Assembly: GCA_009829735.1 (NCBI GenBank)
Contig: CM020620.1
Location: 19,034,381-19,098,380 of the forward strand
Length of the DNA stretch: 64,000 nt
DNA from: Pyropia yezoensis
Taxonomy: Eukaryota > Rhodophyta > Bangiophyceae > Bangiales > Bangiaceae
Direction: 5' to 3'
A program made the translations under genes and the position numbers. Below the pieces are notes generated by a model that saw only the letters and a list, made by a program, of their open reading frames with translations, did no database searches and had not been told where the DNA came from. Each line of letters opens with the position of its first letter. Positions within the stretch are counted from its first letter, which is position 1. Positions 22,880-33,275 of the stretch are shown one piece after another.

Positions 22880-22893
22880 CTGCTGCTCCACCA
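22880..22893 (-). other. candidate primer binding site
   Basis: One base inside the 5' LTR the element strand reads TGGTGGAGCAGCAG. This begins with the TGG that pairs with a tRNA CCA end. I cannot assign the tRNA. Confidence 0.55.
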
Positions 22894-22894
22894 A

Positions 22895-23257
22895 TGTAGC
22901 ACAATAGGTATCCGCTGCTCGTCCACTCTCAGGGAACACTCACCAGGGGAGATCGGCACCAATGTCACCGGGAGGCCAAGGATGCTGTCCTTGGAGCGCA
23001 AGCCACGGGACCAAGATGGGAGCCCAAATGGGAGGGGTTTGTTGTTCTACATTGGCCGGCGGTGGATTCGCCGCCGGCCCCCTCGTTATAAGCCCTCGGA
23101 GACACTACTAACTACCCTGCACCCCAAGATGCAAGTCCCTCTGGTCATACGTAACTTATAGATACCGTGACCAGTACGGACTCTCAAATTGAAAGTGAAG
23201 GGCTAGAAGTAGCCCCCCCTATATTAGGATCACAATACGGTCAACCCTATTGCTACA
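22895..23257 (-). repeat. 5' LTR of the chromovirus
   Basis: About 363 bp, TGTAGC...GCTACA on the plus strand, about 94% identical to 12546-12907 by eye. The right flank is GCGCTGCACC. Confidence 0.95.
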
Positions 23258-23670
23258 GCGCTGCACCGTAGGAGGTGTCCTCGATACGTTCGTCAAGGGA
23301 GTCCGTCTCCACCCCCGGGGTCGCCATGGCTCTCCCTAAGTTGGGGAGAGACGTCCTGGCTACAGCGGCACGAGACCCACCTCGAGTTGAGGGGGGCTCG
23401 GATCGTGGGTAGTTGGGTGGCCTCCCCAGCGTGGGGCGGCCCAGGGGAAGGTGAAGGGGATGTGGTGGTGGTGGGTAAATGAGAACCGGGGAGACCAAGC
23501 TGCCGAGTGGGCAAGCTTGAGGAGAGGGGCGGTCAACGTGACCGCCTCCACATCCGCGTTACGTACTCGGGGGGAGGGACAGCAAGTCGCGCCCCCAACG
23601 CCGAGACGTGCGTTTACGCACCCCCTCACAGGGCCGACCGGGTCGGTCGGAGCTGAGGAGAGGGGAGTGT
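23258..23670. other. spacer between chromovirus and inverted repeat
   Basis: Minus-strand frames include a short stretch of normal composition (VETDSLDERIEDTSYG) abutting the LTR, possibly the lost part of a gene split by the insertion. Nothing else is recognisable. Confidence 0.4.
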
Positions 23671-24139
23671 GGCAGTATTGACCCCCAGGTAGGGCGGCAA
23701 CACGTGCCATGCAAGGGGCGGCAGGCCACTAGCCTGATCCGTTCCTCCCCCTGCATTTGGGTCCCTATTCCCTAAGTTAGGGATAGTTAGCTTAGTAGTA
23801 AATCCAACTTGGATTCGAGGGTTTTCTGTATTTTATCGTCTTGAATTTTCGTGTGGCCCGGTGGGCAGGTGCTGGGGTGGGAGATTCTGAGTGGCGAGAT
23901 TCTGAGGGGACCCTGGGGGGATAAGGGGAGGGACAGCGGGGCTTGCCCCTGCTTCCCCGTCCCGACCAAGAAACAGTTGGCCCACACACCATCTTCTTGT
24001 TTGTCAGTGGGGGGATTGCCCCACAACAGGGACAGAGTGTGTGCGGCTTGGACTTCTTCCGGTTCCCCCGACACGGGAGGCAGCCCTTGCACACCGCCCC
24101 AACTTGGGTGCCGCGTGTGCGAGTGGTTATTGCCACAGC
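23671..24139 (-). repeat. left copy of a 468-bp inverted repeat with a Cys-rich ORF
   Basis: Nearly identical, in reverse complement, to 30593-31060. On the minus strand it continues the copia frame and encodes a basic Cys-rich segment (CKGCLPCRGNRKK, LCPCCGAIPPLTNKKMVCG), ending WIYY then stop. The join to copia lies just after EWPEFDK. The outer end carries CCCTAAGTTAGGG near 23774. Confidence 0.9.
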
Positions 24140-27049
24140 CTTGTCGAACTCTGGCCATTCGGGCTCTTTCTTTGCCTGGTCCATCCGCATCTTGTCGGGT
24201 GATGCCCCGCTGGTTGCCAGCGCCACGGCAGTTATCGGTACCTGGGCACGTGGTGCAGGTACGGCGCGCCTTGTACGTCGGCTGCTGATGTTTGTTGTGG
24301 CGTCGGCCATCATCACCCTCTTGACGACAGGGGCGACCCACGCCTGGGTAGCATAACCATGACGACGTGCCGAGTTGGACCGTAGGAGTCGAGACGGGTG
24401 CCGCGACATTATGGGGGAGCCTTCAGCGTCGCTGTGGCTTGATCCCCCGCTGGTCCCCGCACCTCCTGTCTCGCTGTCGGTGTCGTTTCCGGTGGACTCG
24501 TCCGACTCTCCAATCTTGTCCTGCGCTCCCGGGTCGTCGGTCTCAACGCCGCAGACGAGCCGCTTTGCGGCTGCTACGGCGTCATCAATGTAGACATTGC
24601 TTCCCGCCGGTCCCGGCGGAGGGACCGTTGCAGCTTCCTTGGGTGGAACCACCGGGGGAAGATCCGTGTAGTTCCCGGCCTCGTTGTGGTCCGTCTCGGC
24701 AGTGCTGTGCGCCTGAGAGTTGTTGGTGCGTCCCGTGGGGAGAGTCGTGGTGGAGGGTGCCAGAGACTCGTCAAAGAAGACTTCCCTGCTGGTGACCACC
24801 TCATTCCCGACCCGCACTCGGTAGCCCATCTTGTCGCGCCTGTAGCCGACAAACACCCCTACCTTGCCCCGCGGCTCCATCTTGTTGCGCACGTCCTTCG
24901 GGTTGTACGCCCATGCCTTGCAGCCGAATACCCTCAGGTGCCCAACGTTGGGCCTCTTCCCGTAGAACGCTTCGTACGGCGTCGTTGCCATTCCGCGTTG
25001 AGGGACGCGGTTTGTGAGGTAGTTGGCCGTTACGGCCGCTCCAGCCCACCACGTCTTGTCCAGCCTGGCCTCGGCCAGCATGGCCACAATCCGCTCCATC
25101 ACAGTGCGATTGTAGCGCTCCGCAATGCCGTTCTGCTCGGGGGTGTAGCTCGCCGTCATAACGTGCTTAATCCCCTTTTCCATTGTCCACTCGTCCCATC
25201 GGTTCACCAAGTAGTCCTTTGCCCCGTCAGTGACGATGACCTTGGCCTTCTTCCCAGTCTGGTTCTCCCAGCGGTTGACGACGCTGATGACAATGTCTTT
25301 TGCCGCTCCGCGCACCTTGTGCGGCACCAGCGCCTTCCAGCGGGTGTGCTTGTCGATGACCGCGGTGAGGTAGGTGTTGCCCCCCAATGAGGGCTTGGGC
25401 ATGGGCCCGCAGGTGTCTGAGTGGATGACCTCGAGGGCCTCAGTCGTCGAGTCATCTGCCGCTTAGAAAGGGGCGCGCGTCATCTTGCCCTCCACGCAGG
25501 GGACACAGGTGGCCTGGCGCAGACTCTCCAGGTCCGCCTTCTCCAGGCGTATGCCATCGACCACCTTTGACGTGTGATCCACTGATGTTGTACCGAGGTG
25601 CCCAAACCGCCGGTGCCAGACAGTGGCCGTGGCGGATGGGGTGGAGATCCCAGCGTACGCCACTCCAGTTGTGCTGACGGTGGGCAGCATGTACAGCTTC
25701 CCGGCCATGACCCATCGGACCTTGATCTTCCCTTTCTTGTCCTTGAATGCCACCCCGTAGTTGGCAAACTCCACCTTGTAGCCGTGGCCGGTCGCCTGCC
25801 GGATGGAGAACAGGGGTGCCGACAGACCAGGCACCAGTAGGACGTTCTTAATGGTCAGCCTCGTAGGCCCTGACTTCCCGCGGACGGCGAGCGTCGCTGT
25901 ACCACTGCGGTCGGCCACCTTAACGCGGCCATCCGCCATCATGATGGCCACGGGAATGCAGCTCTTGACACGGATGAGCCCCGCAGGGCTCCCAGTCATA
26001 TGGTGGGATGCGCCGCTGTCCAGCACCCACTCCCCCGTCATGGACGCCTTGCCCGCCGCTAGGGTGGCGTTCTCGGGCACGTTGACGTCGCCAAATGTAA
26101 CCTCGACCGCCATCATCGCCAGGTCGGCCGCGTTGTCGCCATCGCCATCGTCGCTGTGGCTGCCGCTGCTTACCTTACGACTGCCTCCATTACTGCGGCG
26201 GCCCACATCCTTGCGCTCCTCCGCGCAATCGCGGGAGATGTGCCCGCGCTTGTTGCAATTGAAGCACTTGATGGCCTGGCCGCGCTTCTCGTCGTGCTTT
26301 GACGTGCGCTCGCTCTTGGGGTTGTCAGCCGCCTTCATGGCGCTGCCCTGGTTCTCGCTGCGGCTAAGGCCCCTCTCGAGGCGCGTCTCGGTTGCTTGCA
26401 GGTGCTCCTGGGCCTTGAGTACTGCCATCCTAGGCTGGCTCAAGACGACCTCCTTCGTCATCTGATACTTCCTCAGCGCGCCTGCCAGCAGCGTCGTAAG
26501 CAGCTGGTGATCATCGATCACCGCCCCCAGCTCCTGCAGTTCCTAGGTGATAGTCCGACCGCGGTTGAAGTACCGCACGATCGTCTCGTTGCGGCGCTGC
26601 TCCAGCATTGCCATTTCCTGGCGCAGGTTGCTCAAGCGGGCTGCCCTTGAGGAGCGGAACTCCGCTCCAAGCGCCTCCCACACCCCACGCGCCGTCGGGT
26701 GCAGCCGGAAGGTTGCCAGGTGGTGGAACTGCACGCTGAGCGCCATAATCGACTTGGCCAGCTCCTCCGCACGGGCCGCCGTGATTCACGTCGTCGATAC
26801 CGAAGCCATGCCGCCAGCCGTGTTATTGGGAGGCACTTCTCCGCCGCCTGCGGTAGCGACGGGCGCCCCGCCGGCCGCGGCGCTAGTGGCGGAGATAGCG
26901 CCTCCGTCCACGTTTGTGGGGGCCCCTACCACAGGGGCAACCGCGGACCAGCATTCGCGGATCCGCAGGAGATGCACAATCTGGAAACTCCACTGAAGGT
27001 AGTTGTCTGTGTCAAGCTTCTCAATTCGGGGGAACCCGTCGCCGGCCAT
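24140..27049 (-). pseudogene. Ty1/copia gag-protease-integrase, truncated before RT
   Basis: One frame of about 970 codons from ATG 27049 with three stops, TGA 26786-26788, TAG 26543-26545 and TAA 25463-25465, and no frame change. Order: copia-type gag (KLDTDNYLQWSFQIVHLL, LRQEMAMLEQRRNETIVRYF); a CX2CX4HX4C knuckle (CFNCNKRGHISRDC); protease (WVLDSGASHHMTG); the gag-pre-integrase zinc region (HRRFGHLG, CVPCVEGK); and integrase with Asp in EVIHSDTCGP, Asp in VIVTDGAKD and Glu in TPEQNGIAERYN. A linker follows and the start of the RT region (EWPEFDKAV), where the frame runs into the 468-bp repeat. RT, RNase H and both LTRs are missing. The protease-integrase-RT order is diagnostic of copia. 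Confidence 0.92.
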
Positions 27050-27125
27050 CGTGATTGGCCGACCTGGTTATCACTTGCCCTCGTCCCGGCCCGTTGCGTG
27101 GCCGCCAGCTACGGGGTGGCCCGGC

Positions 27126-27350
27126 TCAAATCTGCCGGCGGACCCGGCAGGTGTCAGTCGCCCCGGTGAGTGGTGACGTGGTCGCCGACGCCACCTGCTC
27201 GTATTCGTCGGTGCCGATCGTCAGCCAGTCGTCGACGTAGATGACCTCGATCGGTTCCCCGCCCAACCTGGACGTTGCCGCAGCAGCCTGCAGCGCCAGT
27301 GTCCACTCTAGAGGGGAGATAGCCAGCCCGAAAGGTACGCCTGGGCCCAT
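27126..27350 (-). pseudogene. reverse transcriptase fragment of a different retroelement
   Basis: A 74-codon frame with two polymerase hallmarks: PFGLAISPLEW (palm, block before the active site) and VIYVDDWLTIG (catalytic YVDD). PFGL followed within about 30 residues by YVDD fits Ty3/gypsy or DIRS-like enzymes better than copia, which has YGLKQSPR. It lies upstream of the copia gag in the same orientation and is not part of it. The rest of that element is absent. Confidence 0.65.
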
Positions 27351-28361
27351 AATCTGTAGGAAGGTACGGGGGCCGTGTCCCCCAACCGCAAGCGAGCGTT
27401 GTCACCACGCGCGCGGCCCACTATCCAGAGCAAAGCTGAAGGTAAAAGGGGGTTCTGTCTCTATTCCGCATCCGCTGCCCGGGGATAGTCCTCGGGCGGC
27501 GTCCCTCATATACCCTCTCGGCGACGACCGCCCGTCTGGCGTCCGCCTCCGCCTTGGGCCTGCCCGTGTGGCACGCCCCGTCCGTCGGCCACCTTCCTGC
27601 CGCTCGTGCCAAGCCGGCCATGCCTGCAAAGCAGGCGTTGCCGCCTGCCCGCGCGGCGGGCCTGGCCTTCTTGTATGGCAGGACAGTCAGCGGCCTCACG
27701 CCACCCGTCGTGCGGCGTGGGTGCCTTCCATCAATTATGGACCTTGCCGCCCCGCCCCAGGTTTGCAGCCCGTCTCCCGTGGCGCAAGCGCTCTGTTGGG
27801 CGACGGCGCTTCCTTGAGTGACACCCGGCGCTTCCGGGTGGCGCCCACCGCCAGCTGCGAAGCCCCTGCTGTTCCGCACCGCTGCCACCCAGCAGCTGCC
27901 GGGTACCGGCCACGTGGGGAATGACAGGGCCACAGGCAGGGGAGGGGCAAGTACGTAGCACCCCCCCCCTCCCACCGGCGCCTCACAACATGCGAGCACC
28001 ACTTCAGTGGGGTGATTTCTGCTTTGTCTTGGTTTTCTTGCAGTTTTTTTGCAGTGCTACAGGGTATGGTGGGATCTTCGCATGACCAGTGTACCTTCGA
28101 ACAGTGTCAGGGAGGGGGTGAGAGGTAGGCGGTGGTTCTTGTCGGGGAGACTCTTTCGGAGTAGCGCCGGCCGTACCACATTGACAGGGCCGCATGATTT
28201 TGCAGAGAGTGTCTCTGCCTCCTGTTGCCTGAGAAGAACTTTGCACGTATTGAAGAACTATGCACGTATTGACAGTCGTTGTGTCCCTTCGTTTTGCTTC
28301 GTAAACTTTGTGCACATGGGCGTACTTTTCGTTCCTGGTAGCAGCAGCGGCGTCCTAGAGC
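27351..28361. other. spacer between retroelement debris and the Harbinger gene
   Basis: GC-rich to about 27970, then AT-richer with short direct repeats (GAAGAACTTTGCACGTATTGAAGAACTATGCACG at about 28230-28266). It probably contains the 5' part of the Harbinger element; I could not find its terminal inverted repeat. Confidence 0.4.
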
Positions 28362-30590
28362 ATGGGCGTGCGGGAAAGGGACAAGTCCGCGGATGAGGAA
28401 GAGGAGGTGGTCATGGCCCTCTGCCTCTATCAGCGCCAAATTATTGTGCATGCCTTGCGGCGCAGTCGGCTGGCTCGAACACGCTTGTCTCGGCGTCACC
28501 CTGGTTCCCGTATTGGGAAGAAGGGTAACAAACAGAGACGCTTTTTTGAGCCTCTGCAGCGCATACGCCACCAGTACCTCGGTGTGGACACGCAGCCGCC
28601 GATGTATGATGAGATGAAGTTTGAGCGTCGATTTCGTTTGCCTCGCCTATTGTTCATGCGCATTTATGATGATATTAAGGATGAGCATTGGTGGCAGCAG
28701 AGGCCCAATGCGACAGGGCAGCTGCAGGCACACCCGCTTATCAAGCTCGTGGCTGCCCTGCGTGTTCTTTCGTATCGTGACGGGCAGGACAGGATGGACG
28801 AGTGCCATGAACTGAGCAAGACCACTGTTCACAATGCTGTGACTCGATTAATCACCTTTATCTTGGAAAACTACCAAGCTGTTTACCTGCGTAGCACCAC
28901 CGTGGAGGACCTGAAGTCCATCAAAAGGCGCAATGCTGAGCGTGGGCTGCCTGGCTGCATCGGCAGTCTAGAGTGCTCGCACTGGCGCTGGACAAAGTGC
29001 CCAGTCGCTTTTCAAGGCATGTACCAGAAGGGCGGGAGAGGACGCCAGCGAACGATTGTCCTCGAGACAGTGTGCGACGAAGACATGTGGATCTGGCTCG
29101 TCCTGGCCGTATCTCCAGGTAGCAACATCGACCTCAACGTGTTGGCACAGAGTCCCCTCATAGTGAGGGTGAACAGGGGGCAGTGGCCACCCCATAGACT
29201 CGACCTTACGGTGAATGGCTCCTCTTTTTAGAGCCCCTGCTATCTGGTGGACGGTGTATATCCTCTCTGCTCTCTTCTTGTCTCGCTGCTCCCCAATCCT
29301 ACCACCCCGCAGTAGGGCACCCTCAACTGCTGGCAAGAGGCAATTCGCAAGGATGTGGAACGCTTGTACGCCGTGCTGAAAACTCCCTTCCAGATCGCTT
29401 TGCGCCCGGCACGCTCGAAGCACGATTCCACCCTCATCTGAACTGCCCAAGCCATTGCCAGTCTCCATAATGTGATAACGCAGCAGAGACGCAGCGGGTA
29501 CGTGTCGAGTTCACGTCCTGGTTTCGGCGATGGTAACGGAGCGGCAGGTGTAGCCGATGGTGCTGCGCCAGCTGGTGCTGGCCGTAGTGCTAGCGGTGCA
29601 GCTGGAGGTCTTGCTGACGGACTCGTCCTTGCAGATGGTGGAGACGAAGGCCCGCTGCCGGCAGGTTGGGGTGGGCCACTGCGTTCTGGTGGCGGCGGTG
29701 CTGTCGGTGGGACAGCAGGTGAAGATCCTGCTGGCGGACCCGGCCCTACAGGCGATGGAGACGCGGGCCCGCTGCCTGCAGGTGGGAATGGTTCACCCCC
29801 TACTGGCGGCGGTGGTGGTCGTGGTAGCGGGGCGGGCGTAGGCCCTGCTGACGGGAGTGGCCTAGCTGATGGATCAGGGATCGGGACGCCGCCTACGGGG
29901 GGTGGCAGTCGTCCACCGTCTTACGCTGGTGGCGGCTGCGGCGTTGCTGGCGGGGCAGGTGAAGGCGTTGCTGCCGGGCCTGACCCCGCGGACGGCGCCG
30001 GAGGAGGCTCGCCGGCTGGAGGTGGAGGAGGTGTTTGGAGTATTGGTGACGCCTGTGGTGGCGGTTGCGTTGTTGGTGGGAGAAGTTAAGACCTTGCTGA
30101 CGGGCCTGGACCCGCCGACGGTGCGGTTACAGGCTCGCCTGGCGGACGTGGAGGAGATGCTTAGAGTGCCGGCGGCTCCGGTGGAGGCCGCGGGGCGGGT
30201 GAATGCCCATTTGACGGCGCTGGCCCAGGCGGAGCTGGAGGTGCAGGTCTGCCGCCTGGTGGTGGACAGGGTGATTGGAATCCTCGTGGAGGTGTTGTTT
30301 CTGCTGGCGGGGTGGGCGGCGTCGGCACAGACCTAATGGAGGAGGTTTTCGATGTAGGGCTTGCTGCTGCTCCTCCCCGCGTGGACGGCATGGTGGACAA
30401 TGAGCAGCCTTTGCAACAAGCGATAGGTGTTGATGGCATGGATAGGGCTGTACTGGCTGGTCAGCCTGTAGCCCCGCCGGGCGCCGATGATGAAGAGTCA
30501 GCTGTTGCTGAGGATGCTGAAGGTGCCCTCGGTGGGCAGCCTGATGACACTGACGGTGGTGATATTGACGATAGACCAGAGAGTGCTTAG
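28362..30590 (+). pseudogene. PIF/Harbinger-type transposase with Gly-rich and acidic tail
   Basis: One plus frame of 743 codons from MGVRERDKSADE to a stop at 30588-30590, broken by TAG 29229, TAG 29313, TGA 29439, TAA 30087 and TAG 30162, without any indel. The transposase part has the Harbinger/ALP1-like pattern: FERRFRLPRLLFMRIYDDI, a helical segment (LSKTTVHNAVTRLI), GCIGSLECSHWRW (first acidic position is Glu rather than Asp), GSNIDLNVLAQSPL (second Asp), then after the first stop CYLVDGVYP (third Asp), EAIRKDVERLYAVL and IASLHNVI. A tail unlike the family follows: about 280 codons of imperfect ADGxGxxPAGG-like repeats, then an acidic end (DDTDGGDIDDRPESA). An HTH partner protein is not visible. 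Confidence 0.85.
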
Positions 30591-30592
30591 GA

Positions 30593-31060
30593 CTGTGGCA
30601 AAAACCACTCGCACACGCGGCACCCAAATTGGGGCGGTGCGCAAGGGCTGCCTCCCGTGTCGGGGGAACCGGAAGAAGTGCAAGCCGCACACACTCTGTC
30701 CCTGTTGTGGGGCAATCCCCCCACTGACAAACAAGAAGATGGTGTGTGGGCCAACTGTTTCTTGGTCGGGACGGGGAAGCGAGGCCAAGCCCCGCTGTCC
30801 CTCCCCTTATCCCCCCAGGGTCCCCTCAGAATCTCGCCACTCAGAATCTCCCACCCCAGCACCTGCCCACCGGGCCACACGAAAATTCAAGACGATAAAA
30901 TACAGAAAACCCTCGAATCCAAGTTGGATTTACTACTAAGCTAACTATCCCTAACTTAGGGAATAGGGACCCAAATGCATGGGGAGGAACGGGTCAGGCT
31001 AGTGACCTGCCGCCCCTTGCATGGCACGTGTTGCCGCCCTACCTGAGGGTCAATACTGCC
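30593..31060 (+). repeat. right copy of the 468-bp inverted repeat
   Basis: Starts two bases after the Harbinger frame ends. It encodes the same Cys-rich basic segment (AVRKGCLPCRGNRKKCKP) ending WIYY and finishes at CAATACTGCC. It differs from the left copy at only a few percent of positions. Confidence 0.9.
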
Positions 31061-31636
31061 ACGAGGACCAAGCCGTTCAATCCCCCATCCCCCATGGGCA
31101 GCTCGTTCCTTTGTCATCCAGCTCACGCTCTTCATCCCCACTGCCCATCGCTTGCCCTCACCGCTTCCGCCACCACCCCGCGTCCTTTTCCACCATCCGA
31201 CCGTTCGCGTCGCACCTGCGGTCCCTCTCCCAGCCCCCAGCCGGCCCTACCCGCTGAGCGCTCCTCCCGCTCCCCTTGGCCAGCCTCTGGTCAGCCGTCT
31301 CCCTTTCGTCCGCCCTAGCTCCACCTGAGCACCCACCGGCTGCTGTCCCCTCACCCCGCGCCGTCCCACCCTGCTGCCCCCCACGTTTGCTCCCCGCTCG
31401 TCCCCATGCACCCTCTGTCCCCACATTCCCTGCCGTCCCAGTCTGCTGCGCCCCCCGTTCCCTCCTCCCTCGCCACACCAGACCCACCGGCCGCCGCCGT
31501 CCGTGCCGTCCCAATCCCCCCTCCCGCCTCCACCACCCTCCCTACTCTTTTCCGCTACCGCCTTCCCCCCCCCCCCACGCCTTTCCCTTCCATTTGCCCC
31601 CATCCGCCCCCGCGCTTGCCAGGCGGCGCCCAGACC
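31061..31636. other. upstream region of the bZIP-like gene
   Basis: Pyrimidine-rich, with many CCACC/TCCC words and Pro/Ser/Leu-rich frames of no family. It is probably the promoter and leader of the gene that follows. Confidence 0.45.
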
Positions 31637-33275
31637 ATGGCGGCCCTGCCGCCCCTTCCCCCTGGTGGTGGCAGTGGCGGTGTCGGCCGCGGTGGTGGCG
31701 GGGGCTGGGATCCGGCGTCGCCTCCCCCCCCCCCCCCGCCCCCCCCCCCCCACCCCCCTCGGCCCTCCTCGACCGGGCGGCGGCGGTCAAGGCGACGGTG
31801 CGAGAAGAGTACAAGCGCCGCTGGGCGGTGGAGCTGGCGTCGGCTGGCATCACGGACCGGGCCAAGCGGCGGCGTAAGGGCGACGACAGCCTCACCGACC
31901 ACCAGAAGTACCTTCGCCGGCTGTCGATGAACCAGGACAGCGCCGCCGCCGCACGCCACGCGCAGGAGGTGTACGTCAAGACGCTCGAGTCGTTTGTCGA
32001 GGGCAGCGCCACCGTTGCCGCCGGCGGGGACGTGGTCGCCGCCCTGGAAGGCGCCGGCGGCTTGCCCCCACGGGGGGGGGGCCGGGGGGGGGGGGGGGGA
32101 CGCCGGGCGTACCGCTGGGGGCCACCCCGGGCGCCGCCAGCGCGCGCGCCGCTGAGGCGGCGCGGCTGGCGGCCGAGCAGCAGCAGCTGCTGGCCAAGCG
32201 GGACAACCTCGCACAGGTGCAGGCGGGGCGGGAGCGGGAGCGCCGGGTGTTGGGCATTGCCCACCACCCACCACTGGGGAGGCGGGGGGGAGGGGAGGGG
32301 GGGGGCGGGCTCGCCGCGCCCAGCCGCGTGACGCCCATGGGAGTCCTCTACGGGGGGGGGATGGGCGACGATAGCCGAGGGGGGGGCATGGGTGGTGTCC
32401 GCAGCGGGTGGGGGGGGGGCTATGACCCGTACGGCCTGGCGGCGGGGCTGCACCCGCCGCCGGCGGCGGCGGGTGCGGGGAGCGGTGGCGGCGGTGGCGG
32501 CTATGGGGTGAGGCAGGGGGGGGGAAGGATGCCGGGCGGAGGGGGGGGGCGGGGCGGCTACCCGCCACTGCCCCTACCCCCGGCCGCCTCGGCGTATAGC
32601 GGCGGCGGGGTGGGGACGTATGGCGGCGGCGGTGCGGGGGGGGGGGGCGGTGGCATGGTGGGCGGCTATGGCGGCGGCGGCGGCGGCGGGGAGGGGGGGG
32701 GGGGGCGGATGGACTATGGCCACCTGGAAGGGTCGACCGGCATGCCCGCCGCCGCCGCCGACGGCGACGGTGGAGACTTCTACGCCGTGGTGCGGGGCGC
32801 CGGCGGGCGCGGCGTTTCGCTCTATGACGGCGGGTCTGTCGGTGGGAGGGTTGGGTACCCGCCCGACCCGGGCGCGACGGCCGGCGCATATACGTCGCTG
32901 GGCAGCAAGGGTGTCGGCGGCAGCGGCGGGGTCGGCGGCGGCGGCGGCGGGTACCACCACCTGTCCTTCCCGCCCCCCCCCCCCCCCCGCGGCGGCGCGG
33001 CCCCCCCCCCACCCCTCTGTGGGCACCCTCGGGAGCTGTGGCAGCAGCGGCGGGGGCATCCCTGGTGGGGTGCCGTACCCCCCCCCCCACCGCCCCCCCG
33101 GCATGAGCGGCCGCCCCCAGCAGCTACCACCCCCCCCCCCCCACCCCCACGACCACCCCCCCCACCGTCACCCCCACCGCCACCGCCACCCGCCGCTGCG
33201 GCGGTCCCATCCCCAATGAACTGGATGGCCAGCGCGCAGCGGCACGTGCAGCTGGGCCAGTCCCCCCGGGACTAG
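31637..33275 (+). CDS. bZIP-like transcription factor (frame broken at C and G runs)
   Basis: The start is MAALPPLPPGGG; the frame then shifts at the C run near 31725-31757 and again at the G runs at 32072-32100. The middle frame carries a basic helix, KRRRKGDDSLTDHQKYLRR followed by SMNQDSAAAARHAQEVYV. This keeps the Asn-x7-Arg spacing of a bZIP DNA-contact helix, and KTLESF begins the coil. The next frame carries a coil, AEAARLAAEQQQLLAKRDN, then a long Gly/Tyr/Pro-rich tail ending MASAQRHVQLGQSPRD. Between basic helix and coil there are about 50 Gly/Ala-rich residues, so a continuous zipper is not evident. Either a low-complexity insert or an unrecognised intron separates them. Assignment rests on the basic helix. 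It would act in the nucleus. Confidence 0.5.

Larger units (their letters stand above)
12546..23257 (-). mobile_element. Ty3/gypsy chromovirus with antisense ORF pair
   Basis: A 10.7-kb LTR retrotransposon read on the minus strand. The order is 5' LTR (22895-23257), primer site, gag, protease, reverse transcriptase, RNase H, integrase with C-terminal chromodomain, an extra about 3.4-kb segment carrying two plus-strand ORFs, polypurine tract, and 3' LTR (12546-12907). LTRs begin TG and end CA and differ at about 20 of 362 positions by hand count, so the insertion is not recent. The flanking five bases (ACGGC left, GCGCT right) do not match, so no target duplication is seen; recombination between elements or local loss could explain this. 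gag-pol is inactivated by in-frame stops. Confidence 0.93.

Noticed and set aside
23258..23310. Similarity of the right chromovirus flank to the reverse complement of the left flank (AGGTGTC and nearby words), suggesting an inversion
   Set aside because: The resemblance covers about 35 bases at roughly 60% identity and fades at once; probably chance.
29472..30338. Val/Leu-rich alternative frames over the Harbinger tail (MVLRQLVLAVVLAVQ and similar)
   Set aside because: They are offset readings of the Gly-rich repeat; the Gly-rich frame is continuous with the transposase and with the acidic C-terminus.
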